From positions 1-55,666 of the forward strand of contig OMWC01000023.1 of assembly GCA_900314655.1 (NCBI GenBank): a DNA stretch of 55,666 nt. Direction: 5' to 3'. Below are positions 1 to 5,515 of the stretch, piece by piece. The DNA comes from an uncultured Prevotellaceae bacterium (GTDB lineage: Bacteria; Bacteroidota; Bacteroidia; Bacteroidales; Bacteroidaceae). Position numbers and translations under genes: made by a program. Every line of letters starts with the position of its first letter. Position 1 is the stretch's first letter. Under the pieces are notes generated by a model. That model was not told where the DNA came from and ran no database searches. It saw nothing but the letters and a program-made list of their open reading frames with translations.

Positions 1-6
1 CAAGTA

Positions 7-330
7 ATGTCAAGCGTTTCTAAGCCCAGAGTCAGACAGAATCGTCACAAGCAAGGGCTAAATCAGACACTCGAAAAAATATCTGCGGATTTTAGGTATC
101 ACAACACTCATGATGGGAAAGAATATTATGGGTTGGTTGTATATGAGCCAATAACAGATGTGAATGGCAAAGAAATCAGAGCTATGCGAGGAGAAACAAA
201 AATTGATTCAAATTCAACCAATGAATTATTAAAACTCTTAAACAACCGAACTCAATGGAAAAATAAAACTCTTATAAATGTTATGGAGACTTCATCCTCT
301 CAACGAATTAAAAGAATTATATATGAATAA
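7..330 (+). CDS. Small protein of unknown function, possibly 5'-truncated by the window edge
   Basis: The reading frame encodes 107 residues and is open to the first base of the window, so the ATG at 7 may be internal. The product is basic at its start (several Arg, Lys and His in the first 20 residues) and rich in Asn, Thr and Lys, with no signal peptide, membrane segment or motif that I recognise. The DNA is A/T-rich compared with the housekeeping genes further on, and the gene lies next to a repeat and transposase region, so it may belong to an accessory segment. No function is assigned. Confidence 0.5.
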   Translation: MSSVSKPRVRQNRHKQGLNQTLEKISADFRYHNTHDGKEYYGLVVYEPITDVNGKEIRAMRGETKIDSNSTNELLKLLNNRTQWKNKTLINVMETSSSQRIKRIIYE

Positions 331-393
331 ATGTAACAATTATGTTAATAAAGTGCAAAAATTAGAAAAAAATTTTTTTCTTATAAATAGTGC

Positions 394-418
394 TCACAGG
401 GGGTCTGTCCCCCTGTGA
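394..418. repeat. REP-like palindrome, copy 1
   Basis: A 25-base near-perfect palindrome: TCACAGGGGG and its complement separated by the five bases TCTGT. The same palindrome occurs at 773-797 as the exact reverse complement and, with three mismatches, at 1661-1684. The copies bracket the RAYT gene at 869-1657, the arrangement expected of REP sequences acted on by REP-associated tyrosine transposases. As RNA it would form a stable G/C-rich hairpin, so transcription termination is an additional possible role. Confidence 0.75.
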
Positions 419-420
419 AG

Positions 421-458
421 ACTCCCTCCCTAAACAGGGAGGGCTGGGGTGGGTCTCC
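421..458. repeat. Dispersed G-rich hairpin module, copy A
   Basis: The sequence ACTCCCTCCCT, a short loop, AGGGAGGG and then CTGGGGTGGGTCTCC forms a hairpin followed by a G-rich tail. The same module occurs about 38 kb away at 38949-38986 in the same orientation and at about 38677-38713 inverted. The stem and tail are conserved while the loop differs (TAAAC here, CTTAA in the second). It begins three bases after REP-like copy 1. Confidence 0.75.
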
Positions 459-481
459 AGTTGGGGAGGGGTAACCCCTAA

Positions 482-769
482 ACCCTTCACCGCAACCCCT
501 TGTTATCAAGACGGTTACATCCATTCGTGAAGTATTTTTGTTTTCTAAAACACTTTGAAAAAACAACCATTTCATCGGGAGTGATCCATTTTGTGTAGTT
601 TTGTTAAGTAGAATTTTTGGAGAATTGGATTAAATTGCCTACTTTTGCATCAAACAAGCAACAACTATGAAACATTATCCTACAAATAACATGGTGAGAA
701 AGAAAAGCAACCCTGATATTTGTCATGTGATGCAAGTGAGGGAATCAAAAAACCAGCCCCTATGGTTCA
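482..769. repeat. 288-bp direct repeat, left copy
   Basis: It aligns without gaps to 1702-1989 (constant offset 1220) with seven mismatches, at 500, 532, 613, 621, 635, 672 and 723. It carries a complete promoter and the first 34 codons of a small reading frame. The repeat ends abruptly one base after the same Trp-Phe codons in both copies. Two copies of this length flanking the transposase could recombine and delete it. Confidence 0.92.
616..647 (+). promoter_or_regulatory. Promoter inside the left direct repeat
   Basis: TTTG at 616-619, 20 bases, then TACTTTTG at 640-647 fit the Bacteroidetes -33/-7 consensus. It lies 19 bases before the ATG at 667. The -33 and -7 boxes are intact in both repeat copies although bases around them differ. 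Confidence 0.65.
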
Positions 770-772
770 TGC

Positions 773-797
773 TCACAGGGGGACAGACCCCCTGTGA
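773..797. repeat. REP-like palindrome, copy 2 (inverted)
   Basis: Exact reverse complement of the 25-base palindrome at 394-418 (the central TCTGT becomes ACAGA). It lies 18 bases before the -33 box of the RAYT promoter, immediately after the left direct repeat ends. An inverted pair of REPs next to a RAYT resembles the BIME arrangement known from other bacteria. Confidence 0.75.
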
Positions 798-815
798 GAT
801 TTTATGGCAGAAATC

Positions 816-846
816 TTTGTTCTTTCTATTATTTTGTATATCTTTG
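816..846 (+). promoter_or_regulatory. Promoter of the RAYT gene
   Basis: TTTG at 816-819, 19 bases, then TATCTTTG at 839-846, a full match to the Bacteroidetes consensus, 22 bases before the ATG at 869. It shows that the longer reading frame upstream of 869 is not the real start. Confidence 0.7.
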
Positions 847-868
847 CCACAGATTTAATGGAAAAGAT

Positions 869-1657
869 ATGGCACGACGGGCAAGAGAGACGAGCGGGAC
901 GGGCATCTACCACGTGATGCTCCGCGGAATCAATAGGCAGAACATCTTTGAAGACGAAGAAGACTACCTCCGTTTCGCGGAGTTGCTCTTTATGATGGCC
1001 TTTCCGACCAATGACTCTGGCAAACCTTTGCCGCCCCGCTGTTTCTTCTACGCATACTGTCTGATGACCAACCATGTCCACCTGCTCATCAAAGAGGCCT
1101 CCGAATCCTTGTCTGCCGTCATCAAACGGATTGGTGTCTCTTACGCCCAATATTACAATAAGAAATACATCCACTTCGGACATCTCTTCCAAGACAGGTT
1201 CAAGAGCGAGCCGGTCAACGACTATGCCTATTTCTTCACCCTTCTCCGCTATATACACCAGAATCCGATGGCAGCAGGCTTAACCAAAGATGTAGCCAGA
1301 TACCGGTGGAGCAGTTGGAGTGAGTATGAGCAGACAGGCAACGGGATCCAGACGATATGCAGTACCAAGCCCGTGCTGTCTCGGATGCCGCTAAACGATC
1401 TGCGAGAACTAGTAAACGACCCTCTGCCCAAGAATACCCTGATCCTCGATTTCGATAGCGGCAGCAACATGAAGACCGATGACGAACTGAGATCTTTTCT
1501 GTTTTCATCATTCGGGCTTAAACATCCCATCGACTTACAGTTCTACAGCCGAGACAGCATGAATGATATCCTGCGAAAAGCCAAAGAATACGGAGGAAGC
1601 ATCCGTCAGATTTCAAGGTTGACAGGTATCAGTTTCACAATCGTACGAAACGCCTAA
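869..1657 (+). CDS. REP-associated tyrosine transposase (RAYT, Y1/IS200-like HUH family)
   Basis: The 262-residue protein starts MARRARETSGTGIYHVMLRG, the usual opening of the TnpA_REP family. The HUH metal-binding motif is visible as NHVHLLI, and a Tyr-rich segment (YAQYYNKKY) about 40 residues later holds the candidate catalytic tyrosine. The C-terminal third is longer than the minimal Y1 domain and probably binds DNA, as in other RAYTs. Enzymes of this family cut and join single-stranded DNA at REP palindromes, and such palindromes are present at 394-418, 773-797 and (degenerate) 1661-1684. The gene has its own promoter and no terminal repeats of an ordinary insertion sequence. The start at 869 is chosen because the frame upstream contains the promoter. 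Family assignment is firm; activity is inferred. Confidence 0.88.
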   Translation: MARRARETSGTGIYHVMLRGINRQNIFEDEEDYLRFAELLFMMAFPTNDSGKPLPPRCFFYAYCLMTNHVHLLIKEASESLSAVIKRIGVSYAQYYNKKYIHFGHLFQDRFKSEPVNDYAYFFTLLRYIHQNPMAAGLTKDVARYRWSSWSEYEQTGNGIQTICSTKPVLSRMPLNDLRELVNDPLPKNTLILDFDSGSNMKTDDELRSFLFSSFGLKHPIDLQFYSRDSMNDILRKAKEYGGSIRQISRLTGISFTIVRNA

Positions 1658-1660
1658 CCT

Positions 1661-1684
1661 CAGAAGGGGTCTGTCCCTCTGTGA
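1661..1684. repeat. REP-like palindrome, copy 3 (degenerate)
   Basis: 24 bases starting three bases after the RAYT stop codon match REP copy 1 in the same orientation with three mismatches, two of them in the left arm, so the hairpin is weakened. It could mark the 3' border of the RAYT element or serve as its terminator. Confidence 0.6.
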
Positions 1685-1701
1685 TAGGGGGGCTCCCCTA
1701 T

Positions 1702-1989
1702 ACCCTTCACCGCAACCCCCTGTTATCAAGACGGTTACATCCATTCGTGAATTATTTTTGTTTTCTAAAACACTTTGAAAAAACAACCATTTCATCGGGA
1801 GTGATCCATTTTGTGTAGTTTTGTTAAGTAGATTTTTTGGTGAATTGGATTAAAATGCCTACTTTTGCATCAAACAAGCAACAACTATGAAGCATTATCC
1901 TACAAATAACATGGTGAGAAAGAAAAGCAACCCTGATATTTGCCATGTGATGCAAGTGAGGGAATCAAAAAACCAGCCCCTATGGTTCA
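1702..1989. repeat. 288-bp direct repeat, right copy
   Basis: Partner of 482-769 (seven mismatches, no gaps). Its right edge runs directly into unique sequence that continues the small reading frame for nine more codons, so this copy may be the original location and the left one the duplicate. Confidence 0.92.
1836..1867 (+). promoter_or_regulatory. Promoter inside the right direct repeat
   Basis: TTTG at 1836-1839, 20 bases, then TACTTTTG at 1860-1867. It would transcribe the small ORF at 1887 and, 19 bases after that stops, the gene at 2038. Confidence 0.6.
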
Positions 1990-2018
1990 CAGTTAGACTT
2001 TTGACTTGTACCGATTGA
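1887..2018 (+). CDS. 43-residue ORF of unknown function, right copy
   Basis: It begins with the same 34 codons as the ORF at 667, then ends with nine unique residues and TGA. It has a consensus promoter 19 bases upstream and lies 19 bases ahead of the next gene, so it may be a leader peptide or the remnant of a larger gene cut short at the repeat boundary. No family is recognised; it is short enough to be chance, but the silent differences between the two copies argue mildly for coding. Confidence 0.4.
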   Translation: MKHYPTNNMVRKKSNPDICHVMQVRESKNQPLWFTVRLLTCTD

Positions 2019-2037
2019 AGAAGTAAATAAGAAAACT

Positions 2038-2835
2038 ATGACATACAGACGCGAAGTAGAAAAAGCAGTTAAAGCATATTTGCTCCCATTAGGTTTTAAA
2101 TATCGTCCTAAAACGTACAATTTCTTTAGACAATATTCTGATGAGATTACGCAAGATATTGGTTTCGCTTATGAAACTCACGGACGTTCGCATTACTATT
2201 TTATGCGTACTTTTATAGGGGTAAACTCTATGTCACTCAATAAGATATTATTTGAAGTAACAGATGGTATCGTAGATTACAGAAACTTAAATGTCGGTCC
2301 AGTCTATCACAGCCGACTAAAGTTTAATACGGAACGGTACAGTGACTATGAATATATACATTGTGAGTTTATCGGCGACAGACCCATGGAAGAGAATATT
2401 GCCGACCTGGACCGTATGTTCAAGACGGATGCACAGTTCCTGTTCGACATGTACAACACCCAAAAGGCGATATACACATGCTCAGCACACGAAGAGGTTC
2501 TACCGTTTAACCCCGTCAACACGCCTGGTGTATTCTACTACGGACCTTTGGGCTTCTTCTTTGACGGGCAGTTTGACAAGGCATTTGAATATATTGAGCG
2601 GTGGATACAGATTGCCAAAGAAAACATCAATATGTATGGAGTCTGCGATGAATTCCTGGAGAGCAAGAGCGCATACGAAGCCATGCGCAAGAATCTGAAG
2701 AAATGGATTGCTGAGCGCAGGCAGTTCAAGGTTGACGACGAGTATCTCCCGTCTTACGACAACTACAAACCTGATTCATTCAGAGAAGGTTTGCAGAAAG
2801 TACGGTCTATGGTCAGCAAGATATTAAAGCCTTGA
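2038..2835 (+). CDS. Protein of unknown function, possibly DUF4304-like
   Basis: The 265-residue protein has no signal peptide or membrane segment. Its first 100 residues (a helix, then PLGFKYRPKTYNFFRQYS and a strand-rich stretch with GVNSMS) resemble DUF4304-type proteins, which have no known function and often sit in variable regions; this resemblance is from memory of the pattern and is weak. The second half is helical and charged. The first third of the gene is clearly richer in A/T than the rest, which suggests either recent acquisition or a mosaic origin. The promoter in the right direct repeat is the nearest one upstream. Confidence 0.65.
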   Translation: MTYRREVEKAVKAYLLPLGFKYRPKTYNFFRQYSDEITQDIGFAYETHGRSHYYFMRTFIGVNSMSLNKILFEVTDGIVDYRNLNVGPVYHSRLKFNTERYSDYEYIHCEFIGDRPMEENIADLDRMFKTDAQFLFDMYNTQKAIYTCSAHEEVLPFNPVNTPGVFYYGPLGFFFDGQFDKAFEYIERWIQIAKENINMYGVCDEFLESKSAYEAMRKNLKKWIAERRQFKVDDEYLPSYDNYKPDSFREGLQKVRSMVSKILKP

Positions 2836-2937
2836 ATTAATCATTTTTAACTAACAAAGAAACAAGTATCCAGCACCACCATTGTTTATGCCTGTGAGTA
2901 CGCCACAAAACGAATGGTACTCATTAGCATAATATCG

Positions 2938-3723
2938 ATGGAAAGAAAAAAGAACCGACCCAACATCTCACTCGTTATTTCAACCTACAACTGGGTTGAA
3001 GCATTGGAACAAGTAATTAAAGGAGTGCTGAGGCAGACCGTGCTCCCAGACGAAATCATCGTTGCCGACGATGGTTCAGATGCTGCCACGAAAGACTTCC
3101 TGAAACGTATCAGCGTGGACTCTCCAATACCCGTCAAGCATGTATGGCATGAAGATAGGGGATTCAGGCGCACAGTCATCCTCAACAAAGCCATAGCAGC
3201 GGCAAGCGGCGACTATATCATCGAGATTGACGGTGACGTCATACCCGAACGCCACTTCATAGAAGACCATATAGGGATGATGAAGAAAGGACACTTCGTC
3301 TGCGGCAGCCGAGTCATGCTGCAGCGTGATGGCAGCATCAGACCTTCCCACTGTGTTAACATGCTCCGCTGTGGTGTGCTCAGGAAAGTGGCTGACGCTT
3401 GCTTCACTGATTTCGATGAACGCCACGTGCGCGGATGCAACCTCGCCTTCTGGCGCGACGACTTCATCGCCATCAACGGTTATAACGAGGACATCACCGG
3501 TTGGGGGCACGAAGATCGGGAAATGGTCTATCGTCTGCTGTATCGGGGAGTCAAGGAGCGCCGACTGAAGTTTGGCGGTATCGTCAGGCACATCTACCAC
3601 AAAGCACCCGGCATGGACAGCAAACCGCGCAACTATAGCATACAACGTGATACCGTAGCCCACCACTCAACATGGTGCGACAACGGCATCGCCAAGTATT
3701 TGGATGCCTGCATTCGAAAATAA
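2938..3723 (+). CDS. Family 2 glycosyltransferase (GT2)
   Basis: The N-terminus has the GT-A nucleotide-sugar fold signature ISLVISTYN, followed by DEIIVADDGS and the metal-binding IEIDGD. The C-terminal GWGHEDREMVYRL stretch is typical of the galactosyltransferase-like C-terminal domain (Glyco_transf_7C) seen in chondroitin-type and LPS/capsule GT2 enzymes. It is about 262 residues long and soluble, so it probably adds one sugar at the cytoplasmic face of the membrane during surface polysaccharide synthesis. The acceptor cannot be told. The ATG at 2938 is preferred over the in-frame ATG at 2914 because homologues begin only a few residues before the ISLVI strand. It stands alone, not in a polysaccharide cluster. 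Confidence 0.85.
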   Translation: MERKKNRPNISLVISTYNWVEALEQVIKGVLRQTVLPDEIIVADDGSDAATKDFLKRISVDSPIPVKHVWHEDRGFRRTVILNKAIAAASGDYIIEIDGDVIPERHFIEDHIGMMKKGHFVCGSRVMLQRDGSIRPSHCVNMLRCGVLRKVADACFTDFDERHVRGCNLAFWRDDFIAINGYNEDITGWGHEDREMVYRLLYRGVKERRLKFGGIVRHIYHKAPGMDSKPRNYSIQRDTVAHHSTWCDNGIAKYLDACIRK

Positions 3724-3743
3724 AAAGAAAAATGCCTTTTCCT

Positions 3744-3774
3744 TTTGTATTTTGCCCACTTAATTGTATCTTTG
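3744..3774 (+). promoter_or_regulatory. Promoter of the aldo/keto reductase gene
   Basis: TTTG at 3744-3747, 19 bases, TATCTTTG at 3767-3774; the ATG at 3793 follows after 18 bases. An in-frame upstream start would lie within this promoter, so 3793 is chosen. Confidence 0.7.
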
Positions 3775-3792
3775 CAGAAAACTTTTTCTACA

Positions 3793-4731
3793 ATGGAGAG
3801 ATATATTGCTGACAATCAACGCTACGAGCAGATGAAATACCGCCGTTGCGGACATTCGGGCGTGATGCTGCCCGAAGTGAGTTTGGGCTTCTGGCATAAC
3901 TTCGGCGGAACGGACGTCTATGAACATTGCCGCGAAACGGCGCGCTATGCTTTTGACCACGGCGTGGTACACTTCGATCTGGCCAACAACTACGGTCCTC
4001 CTTACGGCAGCGCGGAAGAGACGATGGGACGGTTGATGGACGATGACTTCCGCCCTTATCGCGACGAGCTGTTCATCTCGTCGAAAGCCGGCTACGACAT
4101 GTGGCCCGGTCCCTACGGCGACTGGGGCTCAAGGAAATATCTGATGGCCAGCATCGACCAGAGTCTGAAGCGAATGAAGATTGACTATGTGGACCTGTTC
4201 TACAGTCACCGCTATGATCCCAACACGCCGCTGGAGGAAACGCTGCAGGCGCTGGTGGATATCGTGCGCCAAGGCAAAGCCCTCTATGTGGGTATCTCCC
4301 GCTGGCCATTGGAAGCCCTGAAGATTGCCGACAAGTATCTCGCAGAGCGCGATGTGCCGCTGCTGATTTTCCAGGACAAGCTGAACATGCTCAACCGTGA
4401 ACCGCAGGAGCAGGGCATCCTCGACTATTGCGCCGACAACGGCATCGGCTTCATCTCGTTCTCTCCCCTCGCCCAGGGATTGCTCACCGACCGCTATCTG
4501 AACGGTATTCCCGAAGACAGCCGCATGAGCAAAGGCAAGTTCCTCCGGAAAGAAATGCTGACACCGGAACTGCTCAACCAACTGAAGGAATGGAACGCTG
4601 AAGCTCAGGAAGCCGGACAGACGCTGGCAGAGAAAGCACTGCGATGGATTCTGGAACAGCGCGGAGTGACCTCCGTACTCGTGGGTGCCAGCAGCAAGGA
4701 GCAGTTGGCCAAGAATCTGAAGTGTATATAA
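3793..4731 (+). CDS. Aldo/keto reductase, L-glyceraldehyde-3-phosphate reductase-like
   Basis: The 312-residue protein is a TIM-barrel NAD(P)H-dependent reductase. The catalytic tetrad is visible: Asp and Tyr in HFDLANNYGPPYGSAEE, Lys in SSKAGY and His in FYSHRYDP. The NNYGPPYGSAE signature and the length fit the YghZ/Gpr branch (AKR14), which reduces L-glyceraldehyde 3-phosphate and methylglyoxal. The C-terminal VTSVLVGASSKEQL holds the cofactor-phosphate loop. It is soluble and probably monocistronic, with its own consensus promoter. The physiological substrate in this organism is not known; detoxification of reactive aldehydes is the likely role. Confidence 0.88.
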   Translation: MERYIADNQRYEQMKYRRCGHSGVMLPEVSLGFWHNFGGTDVYEHCRETARYAFDHGVVHFDLANNYGPPYGSAEETMGRLMDDDFRPYRDELFISSKAGYDMWPGPYGDWGSRKYLMASIDQSLKRMKIDYVDLFYSHRYDPNTPLEETLQALVDIVRQGKALYVGISRWPLEALKIADKYLAERDVPLLIFQDKLNMLNREPQEQGILDYCADNGIGFISFSPLAQGLLTDRYLNGIPEDSRMSKGKFLRKEMLTPELLNQLKEWNAEAQEAGQTLAEKALRWILEQRGVTSVLVGASSKEQLAKNLKCI

Positions 4732-4861
4732 TATATATGTAGGGTGTAGAGTGTAGGATTATGATTACTTTTAAGGAAGGCTTACAGTCGAGATTTTCTT
4801 AAAAATAATTAAAATCTGAAAAATTCTTTGCTCTACGCTCTTCACTCTTCAGTTTTATTCG

Positions 4862-4869
4862 TACCTTTG
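4862..4869 (+). promoter_or_regulatory. -7 element upstream of tRNA-Glu
   Basis: TACCTTTG lies 21 bases before the first base of the tRNA. No good TTTG box is seen at the expected distance upstream, so only the -7 element is claimed. Confidence 0.5.
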
Positions 4870-4890
4870 CACCCGCTTTACAGGCACGAT

Positions 4891-4965
4891 GGTCCCTTCG
4901 TCTATCGGCTAGGACGAGAGATTTTCATTCTCTAAAGAGGAGTTCGACTCTCCTAGGGACTACCA
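4891..4965 (+). tRNA. tRNA-Glu (anticodon TTC)
   Basis: A full cloverleaf is readable: acceptor GGTCCCT paired with AGGGACT (one G-U pair), a D stem of GTCT with GGAC, an anticodon stem of AGAGA with TCTCT around a seven-base loop TTTTCAT (TTC at 4924-4926), and a T arm with GTTCGAC in the loop. The CCA end is encoded at 4963-4965. A hairpin-rich segment follows directly. Confidence 0.96.
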
Positions 4966-4969
4966 CAGA

Positions 4970-5046
4970 AAACCGCCATCCGCGCAGTGACTGCGCTAAC
5001 GAGGCAAACCATTGCCAAGGGAAAAGATGGGGGCTTTTTCTTTTTA
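4970..5046 (+). terminator. Structured terminator between tRNA-Glu and rpsT
   Basis: An outer stem (AAACCGCCATC at 4970-4980 with GATGGGGGCTT at 5026-5036, two mismatches) encloses two perfect small hairpins: GCGCAG-TGA-CTGCGC at 4982-4996 and GGCAA-ACCA-TTGCC at 5003-5016. A T-rich run follows at 5035-5045. It would fold as a three-way junction and then terminate, which is more elaborate than a plain tRNA terminator. It may alternatively be a leader element of rpsT. Confidence 0.55.
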
Positions 5047-5115
5047 AGGCAGTCCTCGCGGCATAAGACCTACATTCGAAATTTCAAAGATTAAAAATTA
5101 AAATTTAAAAAGAAA

Positions 5116-5370
5116 ATGGCAAATCACAAATCATCGGAAAAGAGAATCCGTCAGACCAAGACTCGCAACGAGCACAACCGCTACTACGCTAAGACCATGC
5201 GCAACGCTGTTCGCAAGCTCCGTGCTACTACCGACAAGGAAGAGGCAGTCAAGATGTTCCCAACCGTTCAGAAGATGCTGGACAAGCTGGCTAAGACAAA
5301 CATCATCCACAAGAACAAGGCTGCTAACCTGAAATCAAGTCTGGCACAGCACATTGCGAAGTTGGGCTAA
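5116..5370 (+). CDS. rpsT: 30S ribosomal protein S20
   Basis: The 84-residue protein starts [19 protein letters not shown] and is Lys/Arg-rich and helical throughout, with ALAEM-type bundles replaced by the Bacteroidetes version ending [12 protein letters not shown]. It binds 16S rRNA early in small-subunit assembly. Length is normal for the family. No clear TANNTTTG promoter lies between the preceding structured element and the start, so transcription may begin upstream or from a weak A/T-rich promoter. A terminator follows at 5404-5431. Confidence 0.97.
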   Translation: MANHKSSEKRIRQTKTRNEHNRYYAKTMRNAVRKLRATTDKEEAVKMFPTVQKMLDKLAKTNIIHKNKAANLKSSLAQHIAKLG

Positions 5371-5403
5371 CTTCAAGAACAAAACAGTCAAAGAAATAAA
5401 GGT

Positions 5404-5431
5404 CGCCACCAAAAGGTTGGCGGCTTTTTTT
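5404..5431 (+). terminator. Terminator of rpsT
   Basis: CGCCACC, loop AAAA, then GGTTGGCG (one bulged T), followed by CTTTTTTT. Confidence 0.8.
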
Positions 5432-5450
5432 ATTTTAATTTTTTTAGCAA

Positions 5451-5489
5451 CTAAATACTACGTATTTAGCGATAAAATTCGTATCTTTG
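5451..5489 (+). promoter_or_regulatory. gyrB promoter with an overlapping inverted repeat
   Basis: TATCTTTG at 5482-5489 is the -7 box. The inverted repeat CTAAATA (5451-5457) / TATTTAG (5463-5469), five bases apart, covers the place where the -33 box should be. No TTTG is present there, so a protein bound to the repeat could either activate or block this promoter. Confidence 0.6.
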
Positions 5490-5515
5490 CACTCTATTAA
5501 TAGCAAAATACTAAA

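Larger units (their letters stand above)
667..858 (+). pseudogene. Small ORF, left copy: repeat-encoded head with a foreign tail
   Basis: The first 34 codons, beginning MKHYPTNNMVRKK, are shared with the ORF at 1887. After the repeat ends the frame runs through REP-like copy 2 and the RAYT promoter before stopping at 858, so its last 29 residues are unlikely to be functional. The two differences from the other copy within the shared codons (672 and 723) are both third-position and silent, which hints that the head was once under protein-level selection. I do not recognise the family. Confidence 0.4.

Noticed and set aside
381..575. A minus-strand frame whose first residues match another at 1613-1795
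   Set aside because: The similarity comes only from the 288-bp direct repeat; neither frame has a promoter on that strand and their ends differ.
2914..2937. Start of the GT2 gene at 2914
   Set aside because: It adds eight hydrophobic residues not typical of the family and no ribosome-binding sequence is better there than at 2938; the choice remains uncertain.
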